Positions 51,977 to 60,312 of a stretch of 64,000 nucleotides of DNA are shown here, piece by piece. Under the pieces are notes generated by a model, which was not told the origin of the DNA, ran no database searches, and saw nothing but the letters and a program-made list of their open reading frames with translations. A program made the position numbers and the translations under genes. This DNA comes from WRMS01 sp038562165 (GTDB lineage Bacteria > Bacillota > Peptococcia > DRI-13 > UBA5745), in contig JBCFAO010000006.1 in assembly GCA_038562165.1 (NCBI GenBank), positions 1-64,000 on the forward strand, read 5' to 3'. Numbering within the stretch: position 1 is the stretch's first letter; every line of letters begins with the position of its first letter.

Positions 51977-53542
51977 ATGGACGCAGGTTCAATTCAGGTT
52001 TTGCTTGCAATGGCCGCATACATGGCTATCGTTGTTGGGATTGGTATTTTCTTCGCCAGACGGGCAAACCAAAGTTCGGAAAACTATTTTCTTGGGGGGC
52101 GCAGTTTGGGGCCCTGGGTGACAGCGATGAGTGCAGAGGCCTCGGATATGTCAGGCTGGCTGTTGATGGGGTTGCCGGGCGTAGCTTATTGGCTTGGTCT
52201 GGCGGATGCGGCGTGGACGGCCATTGGATTGGCCTTGGGCACGTACATCAACTGGTTGATTGTTTCCAAAAGGCTCCGCCGCTACAGTGAGAAGGCCGGA
52301 AATGCAATCACTCTTCCCGAGTTTTTTTCCAACCGATTCCGGGAAGAAAAAAAGGTGCTGATGACGATTTCAGCCGTCTTTATCTTGATATTTTTCACTG
52401 TATATGCTTCCAGTTGCCTCGTGACCTGCGGCAAGCTGTTTTCCACACTATTTGGCGCTCCGTACGTTATCATGATGATTCTCGGTGCGGTGTTTGTGCT
52501 GGTATACACCATTATCGGCGGTTTTTTGGCCGAAAGTGCCTCGGATTTCATGCAGTCCATCGTTATGATAATAGCGCTGGTGACGGTTGTTTTGGTCGGA
52601 ACTTCCGCTGCCGGCGGCTTGAGCGCTGTGGTGGTGAATGCGAAAGGCATTCCCGGCTTCTTTGAGTTCTTCGGTATTGCAAGCCCCTCTCTGGATGCAG
52701 ACGGAGTTCAGCTAGTGGCAAACGATGCTCCCGTATTTGGCGGGGCCGGGAGTTATGGTCTTATTTCTATCATTTCCACTCTGGCCTGGGGCTTGGGTTA
52801 CTTCGGTATGCCCCAGGTGTTGCTGCGCTTTATGGCCATCCGTAAGGAAAGCGAGCTGACAAGTTCCAGGCGTATTGCTATTGTTTGGGTTGTTATCTCC
52901 TTGAGTGTGGCCGTGTTTATCGGAATCGTCGGCAGGGCGTTGTACCCTGTGGCGTTGAGCACTGCGGCAGAGGCTGAAAATGTGTTTATACTGCTTTCAA
53001 CCCGTCTTTTGCCGCCCCTTCTGGCCGGCCTCATCATGTCCGGTATTCTGGCTGCGACGATCAGCTCCTCCGATTCCTATTTGTTGATTGCGGCCTCTTC
53101 TTTAGCCAAGAACATCTATCAGGGTTTACTAAAAAAAGATGCCGACGATAAAGAGGTGATGCGGGTTTCCCGTATCACGCTGCTGGTGATTACCCTTGTC
53201 GCTATTTTGATTGCCCTGGATGAAAAGAGTGTTATTTTTACAATCGTGTCCTTTGCCTGGGCTGGCTTTGGTGCGACCTTCGGCCCTCTGATGTTGTTTT
53301 CGCTGTTTTGGAAACGCATTAACCGCGCCGGGGCGATGGCAGGCATGCTGGGTGGCGGTTGCATGGTGTTTTTCTGGAAGCTGGTTATCCGCCCGCTGGG
53401 CGGTGGCTGGAACATTTACGAGCTGCTTCCTGCCTTTCTCTTTTCCTGCGCATTGATCGTGATCGTTTCCTTTGCATCGGCGCCGCCGTCAAAGGAACTG
53501 CAGGCGGAATTCGATGAGGTTAAAAGCGGTGGTGTGTGCTAA
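51977..53542 (+). CDS. putP: sodium/proline symporter
   Basis: 521 residues, thirteen membrane helices. 'NYFLGGRSLGPWVTAMSAEASDMSGWLLMGLPG' and 'MSGILAATISSSDSYLLIAASSLAKN' are the PutP/SSS signatures including sodium-site serines. Imports proline with sodium. ATG 51977 behind GAGGAGGG. It lies inside the segment bounded by the inverted S-layer leaders and would be carried along if that segment inverts; its own promoter moves with it. Confidence 0.92.
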   Translation: MDAGSIQVLLAMAAYMAIVVGIGIFFARRANQSSENYFLGGRSLGPWVTAMSAEASDMSGWLLMGLPGVAYWLGLADAAWTAIGLALGTYINWLIVSKRLRRYSEKAGNAITLPEFFSNRFREEKKVLMTISAVFILIFFTVYASSCLVTCGKLFSTLFGAPYVIMMILGAVFVLVYTIIGGFLAESASDFMQSIVMIIALVTVVLVGTSAAGGLSAVVVNAKGIPGFFEFFGIASPSLDADGVQLVANDAPVFGGAGSYGLISIISTLAWGLGYFGMPQVLLRFMAIRKESELTSSRRIAIVWVVISLSVAVFIGIVGRALYPVALSTAAEAENVFILLSTRLLPPLLAGLIMSGILAATISSSDSYLLIAASSLAKNIYQGLLKKDADDKEVMRVSRITLLVITLVAILIALDEKSVIFTIVSFAWAGFGATFGPLMLFSLFWKRINRAGAMAGMLGGGCMVFFWKLVIRPLGGGWNIYELLPAFLFSCALIVIVSFASAPPSKELQAEFDEVKSGGVC

Positions 53543-53600
53543 GCCCGGCCATTTTATCAAAATGGTAGCCAAACGGCTTTCTTTAATCTTGCGCCTAAGC
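53543..53600 (+). other. gap between putP and the IS110 noncoding region
   Basis: Holds a hairpin ATTTTATCAAAATGG (53551-53565) shortly after the putP stop and no gene. TACAAT at 53601-53606 could be a -10 for the noncoding RNA, without a good -35. Confidence 0.35.
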
Positions 53601-53810
53601 TACAATAAAGGGAGGCAACTGGCTGACGTATCACTCCTTGGGCTACTATGTCCGACTTGAAAGACTTTCAACAACATTTGGTGCAAAGGCTCGAGAGCCA
53701 GTTGGCCTTATTTGTCTCGGGCCAAGGCTGCAATAAAGAGAGTAACAGGCTGACGCATCAATCCTTGGGCTGCCATGTCCGTTTGAAAGGTTGTCAGTCT
53801 CTCTTTATTA
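53601..53810 (+). ncRNA. candidate bridge RNA: two related stem-loops before the IS110 recombinase
   Basis: Two imperfect direct repeats (53597-53672 and 53724-53797) share GGCTGACG(T/C)ATCA-TCCTTGGGCT-C-ATGTCCG. Each is closed by its own stem: CAACTGGC (53616-53623) with GCCAGTTG (53697-53704) for the first; AATAAAGAGAG (53732-53742) with CTCTCTTTATT (53799-53809), 11 bp perfect, plus CTGAC/GTCAG for the second. IS110-family elements encode a bridge RNA with two similar loops, one for target and one for donor, in the noncoding end next to the recombinase gene. The position and doubled architecture fit. Expression is untested. Confidence 0.5.
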
Positions 53811-53931
53811 CGGTTGACTATGGGGGCGGATGCGCCGGTGTCATTATCAATCCCAGGTCACCCAATATTTTGAATCGTTAACGAGAAAAGGTGATTCCCG
53901 GTTGCGATTTAATGGTATGGAGGGAATGAAA

Positions 53932-55140
53932 ATGAACGCAGTGGGGATTGATGTTTCTAAAGGGAAAAGCATGGTAGCCGTCATGGATCCTTTCCGGGGA
54001 GAAATCATTTCGCCTTTTGAGGTGCAGCACAACGATAGCGAACTAAAAGAACTAACCAAAAAGCTTCTGATGCTAGGCGGCGAGACCCGGGCAGTCATGG
54101 AATACACCGGTAACTATCATGCGGTTATTGCCAGGGTGCTTCATGATGCCGGTATTTATATTTCTGTGGTTAATGCGACATTAGTGCATAACTATGGCAA
54201 CAATAGCCTGCGCCGGGCCAAGACAGACAAAAAGGATGCTTTGAAGCTGGCAAATTATGCTCTTGACTATTGGCCTAATCTGCCCAAATATATCCCGGAG
54301 GAAGATATCCGGCTGATGCTAAAAAGTTGCTACCGCCAGTATGAGCAGTATTCTAAGATGTGGGCTATGCTGAAGAATAACCTGATTTCTCTCCTTGACC
54401 AGACTTTTCCGGAGGTGAATCGCCTCTTTCACAGCTCTCGCCGGGCGGATGGCAGTGAGAAATGGATTGACTTTGCAGCCGAATTTTGGCATTGCGAATG
54501 CGTTTGCGGCCTGTCTCAAGAGGATTTTTCCGAACGCTACCGGCAATGGTGCAAGGATAATGGCTACAACTTCAGTGCAAACAAAGCGCTGGACATCTAT
54601 ACTGCTGCCTGCAACCATATTGGGCTGATGCCCCAAAGAGAAACGGCAAATATTCTGGTTCAACAAGCCATTTCCCAATTGCGGACAAGCTCTGTTGCCC
54701 TGGCAACTCTTCAGCAAGAGATGCAAAGCCTTGCGGTTTCTTTGCCGGAATACGATATCGTAATGAAAATGTTTGGCGTGGGGCCGGCTTTGGGGCCCCA
54801 GCTTATGGCTGAAATTGGCGATGTCCGGCGTTTTCATTCCAAAAAAGCTCTGGTGGCTTTTGCTGGTATTGATGCGCCTCCTTATCAGTCCGGTACCATA
54901 AACGCCCACAGCCGTAGAATTACAAAACGAGGCTCTCCATCCCTGCGCCGGACGCTCTTTTTAGTGATGAGTGTTCTTCTGCAAAGAGCACCTCTTGATG
55001 AGCCTGTTTACCAATTTATGAGCAGGAAACGCTCCGAAGGCAAGCCCTATCGCGTGTATATGATGGCCTCTGCCAACAAGTTTCTGCGCATCTATTATTC
55101 CACGGTAAAAGCCTATTTGGATGGCGAAGCTGACGTGTGA
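53932..55140 (+). CDS. IS110/Piv-family DEDD recombinase
   Basis: 402 residues. N-terminal DEDD RuvC-like domain with D7 (GIDVSKGK), E57 (VMEYTGNYH), D99 and D102 (KTDKKDA); C-terminal Transposase_20 domain 'FGVGPALGPQLMAEIGDVRRF' to 'RRITKRGSPSLRRTLF' with the conserved serine. All key residues and full length are present. The family contains IS110 transposases and the Moraxella pilin invertase Piv. I start at ATG 53932 (GGAGGGAATG upstream); the open frame to 53830 overlaps the noncoding region. It sits inside the segment bounded by the inverted S-layer leaders, directly upstream of promoter B. Confidence 0.9.
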   Translation: MNAVGIDVSKGKSMVAVMDPFRGEIISPFEVQHNDSELKELTKKLLMLGGETRAVMEYTGNYHAVIARVLHDAGIYISVVNATLVHNYGNNSLRRAKTDKKDALKLANYALDYWPNLPKYIPEEDIRLMLKSCYRQYEQYSKMWAMLKNNLISLLDQTFPEVNRLFHSSRRADGSEKWIDFAAEFWHCECVCGLSQEDFSERYRQWCKDNGYNFSANKALDIYTAACNHIGLMPQRETANILVQQAISQLRTSSVALATLQQEMQSLAVSLPEYDIVMKMFGVGPALGPQLMAEIGDVRRFHSKKALVAFAGIDAPPYQSGTINAHSRRITKRGSPSLRRTLFLVMSVLLQRAPLDEPVYQFMSRKRSEGKPYRVYMMASANKFLRIYYSTVKAYLDGEADV

Positions 55141-55283
55141 TTGCCAGTTTCATGAGAATAGAAGTGGCTAAAACCCCTTATAAAATATAGAGTTTTTCTA
55201 TAACTTCAATAAGGATTTGAAAGAATTTGTTTTCCAGCAACAAAAGGTTTACACTTTGTTCACCGTTTCGGGGCCTGGCCTTA

Positions 55284-55311
55284 TTGACCAGAAATCAACT
55301 TATGCTATAAT
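55284..55311 (+). promoter_or_regulatory. strong promoter driving S-layer-like gene B
   Basis: TTGACC (55284-55289), 16 bp, TATAAT (55306-55311). GGCCTTAT (55277-55284) and ATAAGGTC (55315-55322) flank it as an inverted repeat, a possible operator. It lies within the putative invertible segment and points outward into leader B. Confidence 0.8.
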
Positions 55312-55395
55312 AACCATAAGGTCGGCCAAAAGCCCCTGATTTTTCCAACTATGTTTTCAGCTTTTTTAAGTTTAAACACATTGAATACTTTCTGA

Positions 55396-55717
55396 AAGGA
55401 GTGATATTGCCACTCGTTAGTAAGAAAGCAAAGCGGCTAATTGGGTTCCGGGCCGTTTTGCCGGACCGGTTGTCTTACCGGCAGGAACTACCCCCCGGCT
55501 GAGGGTCTCAGTCAGAATAATATAGGATTCCAAAGACTGGGACGGTTCTACCTCACCATTGACCCCGGGCAAAAGCCATACTTCCGAGTTAAACGAGTTT
55601 AACTTGTGGAACTTGTGAAGTCGGCAGCCTCCCGGTTAGCGTGAGGGCAGACCTTCACCATGAAATGGATATCCCCGCGGGATAGACCCGCACCCCAAAT
55701 TTAAGGAGGGATTTTTC
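55396..55717 (+). repeat. leader repeat B (inverted copy of 51483-51804)
   Basis: 322 bp from AAGGAGTGATA (55396-55406) to the gene B ribosome site, the same length as leader A with about thirty substitutions. Upstream of this point the two loci share no similarity, so the repeat boundary is sharp. Confidence 0.9.
55407..55502 (+). CDS. 31-codon upstream ORF in leader B
   Basis: TTG start behind AAAGGAGTGATA, 31 codons, TGA. Same frame and stop as in leader A. Basic N-terminal part (VSKKAKRL) and Pro-rich end (PPG before the stop), where ribosomes could slow down. It stands about 90 bases after the promoter and 215 bases before the S-layer-like start. Confidence 0.55.
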   Translation: MPLVSKKAKRLIGFRAVLPDRLSYRQELPPG

Positions 55718-58033
55718 TTGAAAACTAAGAAAGTTTTAGCCTTAGTTGTACTGGCTGCTTTTCTGATCAGTATCGTGCCTTTTGCAGCTTTTGCTGTCTA
55801 CAACCCCTATTCTTCTGTTGTGAAAGCTCCTACGGAATCCGTAGAAGCAGAAAGTGTCGCTAATGGTACTGAAGCTCAGGATGCCGATGGTGCTGAATTT
55901 ACTGTCGTATTGTCTCAACCTGCTACCGGTGGTTTGGATGGAACAGAAACTCTGTATGTTGCATCTTCCCGCCCCACAGTAGATTATCTCTGCCTTGAGA
56001 CCAGCAGTGATGTTTGGCAATATATTCCATTCAATGCTACTACTGGTGTTGCAGCTGTTCCCGTAAGTGCCACTGCTGGCGCTTATAGTAAAACTCTTGA
56101 TTTTAAGGTGGTTTCTACTGTAGGCCGTACTTCCTACATCGTTTTCGGTGATCATGCAGGCGCTGTAGAGGACATGGCTAAAGGCAAAGACATCTCCACT
56201 GGTGGAGGTGCTCTCTCTAATATCATTGGTCAGACAAGATACCCCGTAGAATTTACTGATCCCAAGGCCGATGGTTTGACAATTCAGTTAGGTAGCGGCA
56301 TTGTTTTTGACGCTGCCGGTAATAGAACTGATGCTCCTGCTAATGTCACGAGCAATCCTAACAAACCCGCTAACGGCGTAGATACCTACAAAGTACAGGC
56401 TTTTGTAACTGCCAACAATATTCCCGTTGCCGGCAAAGATGTTACTTTCTCTATCATCAAGGGCAGCGGCGTAACCTTGACCGCCACTAAAGCTACTACT
56501 GATGTAACCGGTAAAGCTGAAGTGAAGGTTTATGCTACTAAAGCTAGTGGAACTACTCCTTATGAGATTCAGGCTAAGACCTCCGGCATAACCACTATTC
56601 CTGCTCATAAAGTATATGTCGTATTTAATACCCCCGGTATTACATCTATCAAAGCTGAGAGTGACAACAACCAGAAGGTTGCTCGTGACTCCGGTGATTT
56701 CACTCTGAAATTTAGCGCTTACGATGCTTCCGGTAACCGGGTTGCTATCAGCGCTACTGAATTAAATGATATGACCAGAACCGTCGTTACTAAGCCCAGT
56801 GGCTCCGGTATTTCTGATTCTGGTACCAACACCATCGTTTCCAGTTTCTATCTTAAGACCAGAACTGACGGCGATGCTGAAATTGTCATCGATACCGATG
56901 ATCTGAAAAAAGATGGCGATTATGAAGTAAAGGTTTATCTGACCAACGGTTCCACTGTTTCTTACAAATTCAATGCTAAAGAGCAAGGCGACATCGTAAA
57001 GATGGAACTGAGCTACGGTTCTGACAGCTATGCTGGCAATAGCATTCTGCCCCAGCCCGATATCAAGTATTATGATGCTGAAGGCTATAAAGTGACCAAA
57101 GCTTACAGCACCACCAATACTCCCGATGTTAAGCTGAGCATCAGCGATGCTTCCTTTATTGATGGCACTTATATGAATGGCGCTATTCAGCCTGACGGTA
57201 CCTTCAGATTGAAGGAAGACAAAGCTGGCGTCATCACTATGACCGCAATCGATACCACTAAGAACCTTGTAGCCACTAAGGTTCTCAACATCCAGAAGGC
57301 TGCTTCCTACCTGAAACTGACTCCTCAGAGCGTTGGCGCTGTAGGCGGCGAAGTTACCGTCAATATTGAACTGGTAGACGTAGACGGCAAACTGGCTGCC
57401 AGCGGCTATGCTGCTCTTGCCAGCCAGACCAATGCCAGCATCATTGCCAAGCCCGAAGGCGCTGTTGCTTCTGCTGATTCCGTGAATGTCAGCGATTTCA
57501 AAAAAGGTAAAGCCAGCGTTAAAGTTTCTTCCAATGTGGAAGGCGATGTAACCCTGCAGGTAATTATCACTGAAGATATTGGCGCTGGCGTTGCCGGCAA
57601 AGTCTTCACCGGTGCTTGCACCGTTTCCTTCGGTAAAGCTTCTGCCGGTGCCGGACAAGTAATCTTCATCGTTGGTGCTCCTTCCTATGTTTCCGGCAAC
57701 AAGGTATTTGCTGCCGAGTCTCCTTCCTTCATCGACAATGGCCGCACCTTCCTGGGCGTACGTGACATGGGTACCTCCATCGGCGCTACCATCGAGTGGG
57801 ACCAGGCTTCTCAGACTGCTACCTTGAGCAAAGACGGTGTAACCATTAAAGTTACCGTTGGCGCTAACAAAATTGCTGTGACCAAGAGCGGCGTAACTTC
57901 TGAGATCGAGATAGATGCTCCTGCTCAGAACAAGAATGGCCGCGTATACCTGCCCTTCCGGGCCGTTATGGAAGCCTTCAACTACACGGTAACCTTTGAT
58001 CAGGCTACCAACTCCATCGTTTGCACTCTGTAA
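55718..58033 (+). CDS. S-layer-like surface protein B (expressed copy)
   Basis: 771 residues. Same signal peptide as protein A, then beta-sandwich repeats with an Ig-like segment (about 220-310, 'VAGKDVTFSIIKGSGVTL' ... 'GKAEVKVYATKASG') and a C-terminal copper-amine-oxidase-N-like domain ('NGRTFLGVRDMGTSIGATIEWDQASQ' region, 'NGRVYLPFRAVMEAF'). About 400 residues in the N-terminal half differ strongly from A; the C-terminal third is nearly identical. TTG start behind AAGGAGGG. A strong promoter and long leader suggest very high expression, as expected of an S-layer protein. Confidence 0.87.
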   Translation: MKTKKVLALVVLAAFLISIVPFAAFAVYNPYSSVVKAPTESVEAESVANGTEAQDADGAEFTVVLSQPATGGLDGTETLYVASSRPTVDYLCLETSSDVWQYIPFNATTGVAAVPVSATAGAYSKTLDFKVVSTVGRTSYIVFGDHAGAVEDMAKGKDISTGGGALSNIIGQTRYPVEFTDPKADGLTIQLGSGIVFDAAGNRTDAPANVTSNPNKPANGVDTYKVQAFVTANNIPVAGKDVTFSIIKGSGVTLTATKATTDVTGKAEVKVYATKASGTTPYEIQAKTSGITTIPAHKVYVVFNTPGITSIKAESDNNQKVARDSGDFTLKFSAYDASGNRVAISATELNDMTRTVVTKPSGSGISDSGTNTIVSSFYLKTRTDGDAEIVIDTDDLKKDGDYEVKVYLTNGSTVSYKFNAKEQGDIVKMELSYGSDSYAGNSILPQPDIKYYDAEGYKVTKAYSTTNTPDVKLSISDASFIDGTYMNGAIQPDGTFRLKEDKAGVITMTAIDTTKNLVATKVLNIQKAASYLKLTPQSVGAVGGEVTVNIELVDVDGKLAASGYAALASQTNASIIAKPEGAVASADSVNVSDFKKGKASVKVSSNVEGDVTLQVIITEDIGAGVAGKVFTGACTVSFGKASAGAGQVIFIVGAPSYVSGNKVFAAESPSFIDNGRTFLGVRDMGTSIGATIEWDQASQTATLSKDGVTIKVTVGANKIAVTKSGVTSEIEIDAPAQNKNGRVYLPFRAVMEAFNYTVTFDQATNSIVCTL

Positions 58034-58064
58034 TCCCAGCGATACAGTTGCATAGTTAAAACCT

Positions 58065-58096
58065 AAAAAAAGGAGGAGCGATCGCTCCTCCTTTTT
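58065..58096. terminator. terminator of surface gene B, copy of 49055-49084
   Basis: AAGGAGGAGCGATCGCTCCTCCTT perfect hairpin (12-bp arms) with A7 before and T5 after. One base differs from the hairpin behind gene A. Confidence 0.92.
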
Positions 58097-58250
58097 GATG
58101 TACTCATACATCTTAATTTTCTGTTAAACCAGCCTTAAAAATAGATGAAATTTATCTTGTGTACATTGACATAAAACAAGAATTCATTTAAACTGTAAAC
58201 AAAACTGACCGGCTGGTCGGCAATTAAAGTAGAGGCAGGTTTAAATTAGT

Positions 58251-59450
58251 ATGCAAAAGCGAAAGAAAGAAAGATATTTAAAAATAGGCTCTATAGCATT
58301 ATGTGTGGCTATGGTTTTCAGTTCCTCCGCCAGTTTGCTGGCCGCTTCAGAAGAGACCTATGCTTATAAGGATACTCTAGAGCAGAAGGCAGCTGAAGAA
58401 GCGCAGAAGAGGCTATTTACATTAAAAGAAGTGCAGGATATGGCCCGTTCCCGGGGTATTGAAACCTTAAATGCAAAATCGGATTTAGCCATTGCTGAGG
58501 CGGCTAAAGAAGCAGCGGATATGGCGTTTTACAATGCCCGGTATGATGCGAGTCAGCCGGGGCCTACCAATGTAGTGGAAGCAGCTATAGCCGGAGCTGT
58601 AGCCAACCAGGAGCAGGCTATTATAGCTCTTGACGATGCCAAAACCAAGGTGGAATCTCAGATGGAGGCAGCGGTATATACCGCCGAAGAGTTTTACTTT
58701 ACTTACCTTCAGTTGCAGGATGGTATTGCCCTCCTGGAAAAAAGTATAGCTTTAAGCCAGGAGCAGATAAAGATTGAGAAATTAAAGGCCAATCTCGGTT
58801 TAAGCACTGCTACAGAGGTGCAAAAGAAGGAACTGGCCCTTTCAGAGCTGAAAGATAAACTGGAGGGGTTAAAGAACAATCTTGAGCTTACCGGCCGCAA
58901 TTTGATGCGTCAAATAGGGCAAGAGGCCGATCTGGAATTTCACCTTGACAGTGAATATAGCATCGCCGGCATGAGAGAGGATTATGATCCCGATCAATTG
59001 GCAGATTTATCTATTAAGAACAATTTAGATCTGGCCGTAGCAACGAGAAGTATTGATAAAATGGAAGATAGCATGAAAAATATTTTGGCCCCTTCCGCAA
59101 GAAATCAGGTGGGCAGCCAAATTGATGCCATGATTCTGGGCCGGAGAAATGCCGAACAGTCTATTAAGCTCTTAGCTCGATCCACTGCCTCCGGTTTAGC
59201 GCTAAGCCGCCAGGAAATGGCCTTGTTGGAGAAGAAGATTGATGAGAAGACGGCGGATTATGAAACCATGAAGCTGCAAACCTCCTTGGGTTTAGCTCCC
59301 AAATTAGGCTTGCAAGGTACCGAGCTTGAGCTGGATACGGCAAAGAACGATTTGTTAAAGGCTCAGCAGAACTACTATTTAAGTTTGAGAAGAGCTTCCC
59401 TTCTTGTTAAAGGTGTGGCGATTAGTTCAGCAGCCGGTACGCAGAAATAG
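58251..59450 (+). CDS. TolC-like coiled-coil surface protein
   Basis: 399 residues. Signal peptide (cleavage near SLLAASEE), then long alpha-helical coiled coils with Leu/Glu/Lys patterns and two internal TolC-like halves ('LFTLKEVQDMARSRG...LNAKSDLAIAEAAKEAADMAFYNARY' and 'DLSIKNNLDLAVATRSIDKMEDSM'). TolC-family outer membrane factors are not expected in a monoderm cell, but such proteins occur in many Clostridia next to envelope genes. No transporter partners are adjacent. ATG 58251. Confidence 0.75.
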   Translation: MQKRKKERYLKIGSIALCVAMVFSSSASLLAASEETYAYKDTLEQKAAEEAQKRLFTLKEVQDMARSRGIETLNAKSDLAIAEAAKEAADMAFYNARYDASQPGPTNVVEAAIAGAVANQEQAIIALDDAKTKVESQMEAAVYTAEEFYFTYLQLQDGIALLEKSIALSQEQIKIEKLKANLGLSTATEVQKKELALSELKDKLEGLKNNLELTGRNLMRQIGQEADLEFHLDSEYSIAGMREDYDPDQLADLSIKNNLDLAVATRSIDKMEDSMKNILAPSARNQVGSQIDAMILGRRNAEQSIKLLARSTASGLALSRQEMALLEKKIDEKTADYETMKLQTSLGLAPKLGLQGTELELDTAKNDLLKAQQNYYLSLRRASLLVKGVAISSAAGTQK

Positions 59451-59469
59451 ATGTAGTCACTTTAAAAAG

Positions 59470-59514
59470 CAAAAAGGTGCCGGCTTGGGATTAAGCACCC
59501 TAAGCCGGCACCTT
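59470..59514 (-). terminator. terminator of the hypothetical gene at 59537
   Basis: AAGGTGCCGGCTT (59474-59486) pairs exactly with 59502-59514; the minus strand continues with T5. Confidence 0.85.
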
Positions 59515-59536
59515 GCCTATTTCACCATTACAAGAT

Positions 59537-60031
59537 TTAATACCCTATTACACAAGGCAAGCGAAGATCGGCACTACTCCATGCACCAGTTACTAAATCC
59601 GTTCCACGAAGGCTGGTAACAGAATAAGCCTTAAAACTGCCGCCTGACGGCCCAGTAAAGTGTTGCCCACCGCAAAATGTGATTTGGTATGCCTCTAATT
59701 TAAGATAGTATTGAGTATACCCTTTATTAAAGCCCTGAGCTGACAGCCATAAAAAAGACCCATCAATAGGATACACTTGCCTATCGAACCATAAAGTATC
59801 TGGTCCTGGAGTCCAACGAATGCTTAGTTCCTCATTGTTTGGTGTATATTCATAAGCATTCAAAGGTGCACTAAACCTAATATAACTGATATTTCCAACC
59901 TTTTGATAATAAATAGTCACAGGAATATTATTATTCCCTAAACCGTACAACATTCCGGTAATGTTGCCGCTTACGACATCAGAACTCAAAATAGCAGAAG
60001 TATCAACTTGATTAACATTGTTTTCACTCAT
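59537..60031 (-). CDS. hypothetical protein, beta-rich
   Basis: 164 residues, no signal peptide, no cysteine pattern, many aromatic and Gly/Ser residues ('SIRWTPGPDTLWFDRQVYPIDGSFLWLSAQGF' style, split by loops). I do not recognise the family; the composition suggests a beta-sandwich or lectin-like fold. Start ATG 60031 with AGGAAGGG upstream. More AT-rich than its neighbours, so it may have been acquired. Confidence 0.55.
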   Translation of the reverse strand: MSENNVNQVDTSAILSSDVVSGNITGMLYGLGNNNIPVTIYYQKVGNISYIRFSAPLNAYEYTPNNEELSIRWTPGPDTLWFDRQVYPIDGSFLWLSAQGFNKGYTQYYLKLEAYQITFCGGQHFTGPSGGSFKAYSVTSLRGTDLVTGAWSSADLRLPCVIGY

Positions 60032-60213
60032 TTTACTTTTTACCCTTCCTAAAAATGTAACGACATGATATTCGACCGAAGTACTACATAAAAGGAAAAA
60101 TACGACATGCATTAATCCTCTTATGGTACCAGTCTATGAAGCTATTGCGGTTTTGTGACATTTATTTGTATTTTAATCCATAGTGCTATTTATTGATGAG
60201 AGAAATATCGATA

Positions 60214-60262
60214 GAAAAACCGCCGGCTAGGGTTTGTTTATCCCAAAACCGGCGGCTTCTTT
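60214..60262. terminator. bidirectional terminator
   Basis: CCGCCGG (60220-60226) pairs with CCGGCGG (60249-60255), with further pairing of GGGTTT to CCCAAAACC inside; A/T runs flank both arms. It ends the third S-layer-like gene and also faces the empty stretch 60032-60213. Confidence 0.75.
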
Positions 60263-60312
60263 TATGTGTTGTTATAATACGGTTCTGCTGTTTTACTGAC
60301 TATCTCAATTTG

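Noticed and set aside
53830..53931. N-terminal extension of the IS110 recombinase
   Set aside because: The added 34 residues have no family similarity and the true ribosome site and GIDVSK start lie at 53932.
56762..58111. 449-codon ORF antisense to surface gene B
   Set aside because: Shadow frame caused by the biased codon use of the beta-repeat protein; no start signals.
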